Below, piece by piece: positions 1-4,704 of a stretch of DNA of 5,164 bases; position 1 is the first letter of the stretch, and each line of letters begins with the position of its first letter. A program made the position numbers and the translations under genes. Source of the DNA: an uncultured Solirubrobacterales bacterium (lineage in GTDB: Bacteria; Actinomycetota; Thermoleophilia; Solirubrobacterales; Solirubrobacteraceae); assembly GCA_937973575.1 (NCBI GenBank), contig CALJKH010000183.1:1-5164 (forward strand), read 5' to 3'. Under the pieces are notes generated by a model that was not told the DNA's origin, did no database searches, and was given only the letters and a program-made list of their open reading frames with translations.

Positions 1-476
1 TGAATCTGACCTGAGTGAAGGTCCATTGTGAGAAGTCGGTCAAGGCCGGCAGCCTCAAGCATGCGGGCTACAAGGCGTGCGCTGATTGGCTCACGCGGTG
101 CGCTCTTCTTGTCCTGGCGGCTGTAGCCGTACCAAGGGCAAACTGCGATCACTCGGTGAGCAGAGCCGCCGACTGCAGCGTCGATCATCACCATCAGCTC
201 CATCAGAGCGTCGTTGGCGGTGAGACCAAGCTCAGGGTTTGCGCAGATTGGCTGAACGAGGAATACGTCGGCTCCACGAATGCTTTCGTGGAAGCGGCAG
301 TAGACCTCACCGTTGCTGAAGGTCTTCGTTGTAATCCCGCCAAGCTCAACGCCAAGGCGGTCAGCGATGCGGGCTGCCAGCGCTGGATTAGCGCGACCGC
401 TGAAAAGCATCAACCTCTTGTCGTAATCGATGTCGAGGTGAGTCCCTGCGGCTAGTGCGTCCTCGATAGTGCTCAT
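1..476 (-). CDS. prs: Ribose-phosphate pyrophosphokinase (PRPP synthetase), N-terminal part, cut by window edge
   Basis: Prs is a cytoplasmic enzyme that transfers pyrophosphate from ATP to ribose 5-phosphate, making PRPP for purine, pyrimidine, NAD, His and Trp synthesis. The minus strand is open from ATG 476 to the window edge, giving 158 complete codons; full-length Prs is usually about 310-330 residues. Visible family landmarks are LMLFSGRANPALA (residues 22-34), FSNGE (53-57), the ATP-site SRQDKK (119-124), REPISARLVA (128-137) and the start of the metal/PRPP-synthase signature MDLHSGQI (151-158), where the window ends. The start at 476 gives about 22 residues before the conserved LFSG, comparable to other actinobacterial Prs. 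ATG 410 (residue 23), preceded by AAGAGG, is the alternative. There is no Shine-Dalgarno sequence before 476, but a TACACT hexamer lies 9 nt upstream. The gene follows glmU after 61 nt, a gene order known from actinobacteria and Firmicutes. The family call is very secure; the exact start is less so. Confidence 0.96.
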   Translation of the reverse strand, partial: MSTIEDALAAGTHLDIDYDKRLMLFSGRANPALAARIADRLGVELGGITTKTFSNGEVYCRFHESIRGADVFLVQPICANPELGLTANDALMELMVMIDAAVGGSAHRVIAVCPWYGYSRQDKKSAPREPISARLVARMLEAAGLDRLLTMDLHSGQI

Positions 477-485
477 TGCGGGCCG

Positions 486-491
486 AGTGTA
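486..491 (-). promoter_or_regulatory. Candidate -10 element for a leaderless prs transcript
   Basis: On the minus strand TACACT fits TANNNT and ends 9 nt before the prs ATG at 476, so transcription could begin at or very near the start codon. No ribosome-binding site is present between them. I see no good -35 at 16-18 nt spacing, and prs could equally be co-transcribed from glmU, so this is tentative. Confidence 0.3.
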
Positions 492-537
492 CGCCCCTGC
501 CGGGACGGGCGCGGAAGTGGACCCGGTCCAGAGTGGC

Positions 538-1914
538 TCAGTCATCAGCCTGTTCCCTCTCTGTGTAGCCCTCAATGTTGGTCTGGCGGGCCCGCGCAAT
601 TCCTAGAGCTCCGTCTGGAACATCCTCAGTGATTGCTGAACCGGCCGCGATCACAGTCCCTTCCCCAACCTCAACTGGCGCTACAAGCGAAGTGTGCACT
701 CCGGTGCGAGCCTTCGCCCCAATCACAGTGCGGTGCTTGTTGCGGCCGTCGTAGTTGGCAGTGATCGTGCTGGCTCCCAAGTTGGCACCAGCACCAATAT
801 CTGCATCGCCGACATAGGAGAGGTGAGGCACTTTGGCGCCCTCCTCCAACTTCGAGTTCTTGATCTCGACGAATGTCCCGGCCTTGGCTGACGGCCCGAT
901 GTCAGCACCAGGGCGAAGGTAGGCGAATGGGCCGACCGTGGCGCCGTCGCCGACCTTGGCAAGCACTGCGCGGGTCATTGTTACCTCTGCCCCATCGCCA
1001 ATCTCAGCGTCCTCCAAAACTGTGTGCGGCCCAATAGTCGAACCAGCGCCAACGATCGTCGTGCCGCGAAGGACAGAACCAAGCAGGATCTTCGAGTCCT
1101 CACCAATCTCAACTGACGCGTCAATCACGACTGAGTCAGGCGCCTCAATCGTCACGCCGTTGCGCATGTGCGCAGCGCAGATGCGGGCCTGGGCGATGCG
1201 CTGAACTGTCGCAAGGTCAGCACGGTCGTTGACTCCGATCGTGAGAGCTGCGTCATGCACCTCAAAGGCTCCAACCTTCTGGCCTGCCTGAACGAGTGCT
1301 GCAACTGCGTCGGGCAGGTAACGCTCGCCCTGGGCATTGGCCGAGCCAACTCCGGCGAGAAGCGCCCCGAGGCCGTCAGTCTTGAAAACGATCACGCCAG
1401 TGTTGACCTCGCGGATCAGAAGCTGCTCTGGGGTGGCGTCGGCTTCGTTCTTCGTCTCGACAACCTTGGCGAAGTTGCCGTCAGCGTCGCGCACGATTCG
1501 GCCGTAGCCGGTTGGGTCATCCAAAGTCATAGTGGCCACGGTCGCCGCAGCTCCGGAAGCAGAGTGCGCTTCAAGAACTGAGCGGATTGTCTGCGCGTCA
1601 ATTAGCGGCACATCACCGGCGAGGACGATCACCGAGTCAGACGACCCAAGGTGGTCAACCGCCGCAGCTAGAGCACCAGCAGTGCCGTCAGGCTCAGGCT
1701 GGACTGTGTGGAGAACGCCTTCTGGAAGGTGGTCCTCAAGGGATCCGTCAGGCGGACCAACAACCACGGTTACCGTCGCGCCAGCCTCCCGGGCAGCCGA
1801 AATTGACCATGCGACCATCGGCACCCCGCATACGGGGTGCAGAACTTTTGCAAGCGGTGACCGCATGCGAGTGCCGCGTCCTGCGGCGAGAATGGCGACT
1901 GCCACGCCGTCCAC
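538..1914 (-). CDS. glmU: Bifunctional GlmU: N-acetylglucosamine-1-phosphate uridyltransferase / glucosamine-1-phosphate acetyltransferase
   Basis: GlmU acetylates glucosamine 1-phosphate with acetyl-CoA and then couples the product to UTP, giving cytoplasmic UDP-GlcNAc for peptidoglycan. From GTG 1914 the protein has 458 residues, close to the usual ~455-495. The N-terminal GT-A pyrophosphorylase domain shows LAAGRGTRM (9-17), Lys23 in SPLAKVLH, GT at 77-78, metal-binding Asp101 in GDVPLI, GYGRIVRD (136-143), VNTG (170-173) and NAQGERYLPD. The C-terminal left-handed beta-helix begins near MRNGVTI (about 250) and carries Arg334, Lys352, His364 (equivalent to the E. coli catalytic His363) in PHLSYVGDADIG, and NYDGRNKHRT. 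The longer open frame reaches ATG 1995, but that ATG lies inside the oppositely oriented tRNA-Gln and would add 27 residues without family features, so GTG 1914 is preferred; GTG 1905 is also possible. A TACGAT hexamer lies 8 nt before 1914. The Ser of the usual GSDT acetyl-CoA-site loop is replaced (GVHT, Val406). Confidence 0.96.
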   Translation of the reverse strand: MDGVAVAILAAGRGTRMRSPLAKVLHPVCGVPMVAWSISAAREAGATVTVVVGPPDGSLEDHLPEGVLHTVQPEPDGTAGALAAAVDHLGSSDSVIVLAGDVPLIDAQTIRSVLEAHSASGAAATVATMTLDDPTGYGRIVRDADGNFAKVVETKNEADATPEQLLIREVNTGVIVFKTDGLGALLAGVGSANAQGERYLPDAVAALVQAGQKVGAFEVHDAALTIGVNDRADLATVQRIAQARICAAHMRNGVTIEAPDSVVIDASVEIGEDSKILLGSVLRGTTIVGAGSTIGPHTVLEDAEIGDGAEVTMTRAVLAKVGDGATVGPFAYLRPGADIGPSAKAGTFVEIKNSKLEEGAKVPHLSYVGDADIGAGANLGASTITANYDGRNKHRTVIGAKARTGVHTSLVAPVEVGEGTVIAAGSAITEDVPDGALGIARARQTNIEGYTEREQADD

Positions 1915-1922
1915 AGCCTCTG

Positions 1923-1928
1923 ATCGTA
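1923..1928 (-). promoter_or_regulatory. Candidate -10 element for a leaderless glmU transcript
   Basis: On the minus strand TACGAT matches TANNNT and ends 8 nt before the GTG at 1914, placing the predicted transcript start at or next to the start codon. The AGAGG between them is only 2 nt from the GTG, too close for a normal ribosome-binding site, although it would be 11 nt from the alternative GTG at 1905. No convincing -35 is visible. The element lies in the 60-bp divergent spacer between glmU and the tRNA gene. Confidence 0.35.
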
Positions 1929-1940
1929 ACCGGACAGCGG

Positions 1941-1946
1941 TACCAT
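1941..1946 (+). promoter_or_regulatory. Weak candidate -10 element for the tRNA-Gln gene
   Basis: TACCAT on the plus strand fits TANNNT and would start transcription near 1953, about 22 nt before the mature tRNA 5' end, leaving a short leader for RNase P. There is no recognisable -35. The only space available is the 60 bp shared with the glmU start on the other strand, so a tRNA promoter is expected close to here; this hexamer is simply the best match. Confidence 0.25.
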
Positions 1947-1974
1947 CGCTTCTCAGCGCAGCAGCGTTGCGCGT

Positions 1975-2045
1975 TGGGGGATCGTCTAATGGCAAGACTC
2001 CGGCTTTTGGTGCCGGCTATCGGGGTTCGAATCCCTGTCCCCCAG
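1975..2045 (+). tRNA. tRNA-Gln, anticodon UUG
   Basis: A complete cloverleaf can be drawn by hand. The acceptor stem is TGGGGGA (1975-1981) with TCCCCCA (2038-2044), seven pairs, followed by discriminator G at 2045. The D arm is GTCT/AGAC with loop AATGGCA. The anticodon stem is CCGGC/GCCGG with the 7-nt loop TTTTGGT, giving anticodon TTG (UUG) that reads CAA and CAG. The variable loop is CTAT. The T arm is CGGGG/CCCTG with loop TTCGAAT and one G-U pair. The 3' CCA is not encoded (TCA follows) and must be added after transcription. The gene runs opposite to both flanking protein genes: it ends 14 bp from the stop of the DUF2064-like gene and starts 60 bp from the glmU start. No T-run terminator is visible just downstream, so its transcript probably extends antisense into that gene's 3' end. 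Confidence 0.97.
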
Positions 2046-2059
2046 TCAGCCGCCTAGAT

Positions 2060-2620
2060 CTAAGAAATCAGCGAGGCAACTTCAGGATCCACAAGCGGAT
2101 CAGCCTGCGCAGCCCGAAGGTCTGCGTCAGACACGAGGTCCCGCTCGGCACGAAGAAGTCCAGCCTCAAGGCCAGACACATCTCGCGCAGCAGCAAGCAG
2201 CCCGCCCGCAGACCTTGGACCTCCGTCGCCTGCTGCCCTCAGTAGATCGAGGTTCGCTGGCGCCAGAGCAAGCAGGTACCAACCGCCAGTCAGAGTTGGA
2301 CCGAGGATCAGCCCGCAACCTGCTTCTAGGTCAGACCGCAGGTCCGACGCAAGGCCAGCTCCGTAGGTGATCAGCGCCGGCCGAAGCACAAGCAACCCAT
2401 CAGCCCATTCAGCGGCCGCCACCAAACCCTTGTAGTCGGTGACGACTGGTTCACCAGCAGAGACGGTGGCCGCCCACTCAGTTGCACGAGCTAGCAGCCG
2501 GGCGCTCAACGCCTCTCGAGCGGAGCTGTCTAGTTGCCCAGCCAACCCTGGCAGCGGCCCCGACTCGGAGTCCTCAACCAGGACAAGAGCCCGCAAACTG
2601 TCTGTCTTTGCCTTGCTCAT
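2060..2620 (-). CDS. Small divergent DUF2064 / GT-A nucleotidyltransferase-like protein, probably lacking the usual active site
   Basis: This is a predicted soluble cytoplasmic protein of 186 residues with no signal peptide or membrane segment. The most telling stretch is LILGPTLTGGWYLLAL (about 104-119), which resembles the LGPaeDGGYYLlGL motif of the DUF2064 (TIGR04282, GT-A-like) family, also related to CofC/FbiD-type guanylyltransferases. The C-terminal ERDLVSDADL resembles that family's closing RDiDTpeDL segment. Residues normally marking an active enzyme look altered: the N-terminal Lys/Arg-rich loop is replaced by EDSESGPLPGLA, the Asp-containing GsDcPgL motif appears as LRPALIT, and the Asp of DGGYY is Thr. 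It may therefore be a degenerate or repurposed member; the function is unknown. ATG 2620 is preceded by TAGACT seven nucleotides upstream, with no ribosome-binding site, suggesting a leaderless start. The stop is TAG. It lies upstream of glmU in the same direction, with tRNA-Gln on the other strand between them. I am fairly sure it is a gene and moderately sure of the family. Confidence 0.75.
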   Translation of the reverse strand: MSKAKTDSLRALVLVEDSESGPLPGLAGQLDSSAREALSARLLARATEWAATVSAGEPVVTDYKGLVAAAEWADGLLVLRPALITYGAGLASDLRSDLEAGCGLILGPTLTGGWYLLALAPANLDLLRAAGDGGPRSAGGLLAAARDVSGLEAGLLRAERDLVSDADLRAAQADPLVDPEVASLIS

Positions 2621-2627
2621 TGATTCG

Positions 2628-2633
2628 AGTCTA
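2628..2633 (-). promoter_or_regulatory. Candidate -10 element for a leaderless transcript of the DUF2064-like gene
   Basis: On the minus strand TAGACT matches TANNNT and ends 7 nt before the ATG at 2620, the spacing expected if the A of the ATG is the transcript start. There is no Shine-Dalgarno sequence between them and no clear -35. It is the best spaced of three similar elements on this strand. Confidence 0.4.
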
Positions 2634-2664
2634 GGTGCGACCCAGCGGGAACTACCGAACCCTC

Positions 2665-2694
2665 TGGACTAATGTGACCAGCATCACCTATTGT
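2665..2694 (+). promoter_or_regulatory. Predicted promoter of the secreted hydrolase gene
   Basis: A -35-like TGGACT (2665-2670, four of six matches to TTGACA) and a -10-like TATTGT (2689-2694) are separated by 18 nt. Transcription would start near 2701, giving a leader of about 30 nt that contains a good ribosome-binding site. The spacer is occupied almost entirely by a CRP-like dyad, annotated separately. Confidence 0.4.
2673..2688. promoter_or_regulatory. CRP/GlxR-like operator candidate in the hydrolase promoter spacer
   Basis: TGTGAccagcaTCACC matches the CRP-family consensus TGTGA-N6-TCACA at nine of ten defined positions. It lies exactly between the predicted -35 and -10 hexamers of the hydrolase gene, where a bound regulator would be expected to block RNA polymerase. 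It is also about 55 bp upstream of the divergent DUF2064-like gene's start and could affect that promoter. The regulator is not in this window. A short motif like this can arise by chance. Confidence 0.4.
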
Positions 2695-2716
2695 TGTAGG
2701 TAGAGAAACGACTCCC

Positions 2717-2725
2717 GGGAGAGAG
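2717..2725 (+). promoter_or_regulatory. Ribosome-binding site of the secreted hydrolase
   Basis: A purine run GGGAGAGAG lies before ATG 2732: GGGAG ends 10 nt and the end of the run 6 nt from the start codon. It supports ATG 2732, which is also directly followed by a signal peptide, as the true start. Confidence 0.7.
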
Positions 2726-2731
2726 ACACCT

Positions 2732-4543
2732 ATGAAACGCCTTGTACTTGCTGCAGTAATCGCAGCATCCGCCATCGCACCTGCAGCAGCGCAGGCCGAC
2801 GTAACACCGTTCGGTAATGCCTGCACGGTTCAGAACACCGTCCGGTTCTGCCCGGCAACTGACCTGAACCAGCGGCCAACATCTTTCGACGGCACTCCGA
2901 TTGACGCCGACGTAACCCTTCCTGCCACCGGCAGTGGCCCATGGCCAACGATCGTGATGGTTCACGGCTACGGCGGCAGCAAGACAAGCATGGAGTCAAA
3001 CTCGGCCCCGACGACTAACGGCCTCAACAACGTCTCCTATGCTGCTCGCGGCTACGCAGTCGTCAACATTTCCGAGCGTGGCTTTGGCCGCTCATGTGGT
3101 CACGACCCGGCTACCCGCACGACCGGCTGCGATCACGGCTATGTCCACCTGATGGACACCCGCTACGAAGCCCATGACGCCCAGTACCTGCTCGGCGTGC
3201 TCGTTGACGCTGGCATCGCTGACCCAGCAGCACTCGGCGCAGTGGGTGGCTCCTACGGCGGCGGCGCAACCCTTGAGTTGGCGTACCTCAAGAACCGCGT
3301 TCGTAATACCGACGGCACCTATTCAACGTGGAAGAGCCCAATCGGCACTCCCCTCAGCCTCAAGGCCGGCTACGCGATGATCCCGTGGTCAGACCTTGCC
3401 TCAGCATTGGTTCCAAATGGTCGCTACCTCGACTTCGACTCAAGAACCGCAGGCCTGTCCACCTCACCCGCAGGTGTTGCTATCGGTTCGTACATCAGCG
3501 GGCTCTACAGCTCGGGCGTTAGCTCAGGCTGGTACACCGGCGCTGGCGTTGACCCTCAAGCAGACCTCACGACTTGGCGTAACGAGATCTTCGCTGGCGA
3601 GCCTTTCGGCACCAGCGCTCTGGCCGACCTGAAGAAGATCAGCGACTACCACAGCGGCTACACCGTGAGTGGAACACCTTCCGCTCTTCTGATCCAGAAC
3701 GGTTGGACTGACGACCTCTTCACACCAGCAGAGGCACTGCGCGTCTACGAGAGCCAGAAGGCTGCGGGCAACAACAATGTTCGCTTGATCTTCAACGACG
3801 CAGGTCACGCCCGCTCGCAGAACAATGCAGAGACAACCGACTACATGAACCAGCAAGGTCGTCTGTTCTTCGACAACCAGCTCAAGGGCATCTCTGGCGG
3901 CATGGCGCCAGGCGCAGCAGCTGCAATGGGCATGGGTTGCGACGGTGCAGCAAGCGGCGGTCCTTGGACTGCAACCAGCTGGGAGAAGATCCACCCCGGC
4001 GTTGTTAGCTACACCAACAAGAAGTCACAGACGATCAGCCGTACTCCAAGCCTGATCGGCGGCGACAAGAACACTGCTCTTGCTCTTGATCCGCTGACCG
4101 GCTCAGCTGGCGCATGCGGCAAGTTGACTGACATCAAGGAGCCAGGTGTAGCTACCTACACCTTCCCGAGCAAGGGCTTCACGATGCTCGGCCTTCCAAC
4201 AGTTCAGGCAACGATCAAGACGACCGGCAAGTACGGCGTCATCAACGCTCGCCTCTGGGATGTAAACGGTGGGCAGCGTCGCATGATCACCCGCGGCGTG
4301 TACCGACTGCTTGACAACCAGAGCGGCACGATCACCTTCCAGCTTCACGGCAACGGCTACAACTTCGCAGCCGGCCACACAGTGAAGCTTGAGCTCCTGC
4401 CACAGGACTCGCCCTACTACCAGAACACCAAGGGCGTATTCACAGTCAAGGTGTCAAAGGTAACTGTTGAACTCCCAACGCTTGAAGCGAAGAACTCAAG
4501 TAAGGGAATCACCAGCCCAGTGATCAGCAAGTTCAAGCGCTGA
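2732..4543 (+). CDS. Secreted S15/CocE-type alpha/beta serine hydrolase (X-Pro dipeptidyl-peptidase-like)
   Basis: This is a 603-residue exported hydrolase likely to cleave peptide or ester bonds; the substrate cannot be read from sequence. Residues 1-22 form a Sec signal peptide (MKR, hydrophobic core, cleavage expected after AQA). The alpha/beta-hydrolase core follows: the oxyanion-loop segment VMVHGYGG (75-82) with Tyr80, the nucleophile elbow GGSYGG with Ser174, the acid in NGWTDDLF (Asp327, or Asp328), and His359 in DAGHA. The layout and GGSYGG elbow fit the peptidase S15 / CocE-NonD family. Residues from about 430 to 580 are beta-rich and fit the C-terminal jelly-roll (PepX_C-like) domain of that family, including ATYTFPSKGFTMLGLPTVQATI and the KLELLPQDSPYY segment. 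Six cysteines (31, 40, 122, 133, 403, 462) could form disulfides outside the cell. The mature protein has no lipobox or cell-wall anchor, so it is probably released. It starts after a strong ribosome-binding site and a promoter with a CRP-like dyad, and ends 30 nt before a terminator, so it is probably monocistronic. Confidence 0.9.
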   Translation: MKRLVLAAVIAASAIAPAAAQADVTPFGNACTVQNTVRFCPATDLNQRPTSFDGTPIDADVTLPATGSGPWPTIVMVHGYGGSKTSMESNSAPTTNGLNNVSYAARGYAVVNISERGFGRSCGHDPATRTTGCDHGYVHLMDTRYEAHDAQYLLGVLVDAGIADPAALGAVGGSYGGGATLELAYLKNRVRNTDGTYSTWKSPIGTPLSLKAGYAMIPWSDLASALVPNGRYLDFDSRTAGLSTSPAGVAIGSYISGLYSSGVSSGWYTGAGVDPQADLTTWRNEIFAGEPFGTSALADLKKISDYHSGYTVSGTPSALLIQNGWTDDLFTPAEALRVYESQKAAGNNNVRLIFNDAGHARSQNNAETTDYMNQQGRLFFDNQLKGISGGMAPGAAAAMGMGCDGAASGGPWTATSWEKIHPGVVSYTNKKSQTISRTPSLIGGDKNTALALDPLTGSAGACGKLTDIKEPGVATYTFPSKGFTMLGLPTVQATIKTTGKYGVINARLWDVNGGQRRMITRGVYRLLDNQSGTITFQLHGNGYNFAAGHTVKLELLPQDSPYYQNTKGVFTVKVSKVTVELPTLEAKNSSKGITSPVISKFKR

Positions 4544-4573
4544 TCCTCAGTTAAGCATTGGCAGTAAAGAGCT

Positions 4574-4599
4574 CCCCGGTTTCGACCGGGGCGTTTTTT
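4574..4599 (+). terminator. Rho-independent terminator after the hydrolase gene
   Basis: The perfect 7-bp stem CCCCGGT/ACCGGGG closes a TTCG tetraloop and is followed after CG by six T residues (4594-4599). It begins 30 nt after the hydrolase stop codon. The reverse strand lacks a comparable T-run, so it acts on the plus strand and separates the hydrolase from the next gene. Confidence 0.92.
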
Positions 4600-4613
4600 C
4601 GCCACGTGTAGAT

Positions 4614-4641
4614 CTCATTAACCCCGCGTTAACAAGATGAG
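4614..4641. repeat. Nested inverted repeat upstream of the second secreted-protein gene
   Basis: An inner dyad TTAAC-CCCGC-GTTAA (4618-4632) is flanked by CTCA (4614-4617) and its complement TGAG (4638-4641), with five unpaired bases on the right. There is no T-run, so it is not a terminator. Its place about 65 bp before the start codon at 4705 suggests an operator or a leader hairpin. No TANNNT -10 element is present between 4600 and 4704, so the promoter of that gene is unassigned. Confidence 0.4.
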
Positions 4642-4694
4642 TACAACTATCAAAGTCGGTAGCGGAAATATCACATTTTAGAACACGAGTTATT

Positions 4695-4699
4695 GGGAG
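4695..4699 (+). promoter_or_regulatory. Ribosome-binding site deciding the GTG start of the second secreted protein
   Basis: GGGAG ends 5 nt before GTG 4705. The in-frame ATG at 4741 has no such site and would remove Arg4 and half of the signal-peptide core, so this site selects the GTG. Confidence 0.7.
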
Positions 4700-4704
4700 A
4701 AGAA

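Noticed and set aside
15..455. Plus-strand open frame of 146 codons
   Set aside because: It is the shadow of prs, whose conserved motifs are read on the minus strand; the plus-strand translation shows no family features.
1975..2045. tRNA-Gln as an attachment site for an integrated element
   Set aside because: There is no integrase, no repeat of the tRNA 3' end in the window, and the genes on both sides look like ordinary chromosomal genes.
1532..2245. Plus-strand open frame of 237 codons
   Set aside because: It runs antisense through glmU, straight through the tRNA-Gln and into the end of the DUF2064-like gene; low-complexity translation and no ribosome-binding site.
3524..3994. Minus-strand open frame of 156 codons
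   Set aside because: It is fully inside the hydrolase gene, whose plus-strand product has a complete catalytic triad; the antisense product is Cys/Val/Ala-rich with no recognisable domain.
4603..4608. CACGTG palindrome just after the terminator
   Set aside because: A six-base palindrome alone is expected by chance and nothing nearby supports a role.
4664..4691. ECF-sigma-like promoter GGAAAT-N16-CGAGTT before the second secreted-protein gene
   Set aside because: Transcription would start near 4698, on top of the GGGAG ribosome-binding site, so the leader would lose the site that sets the start codon.
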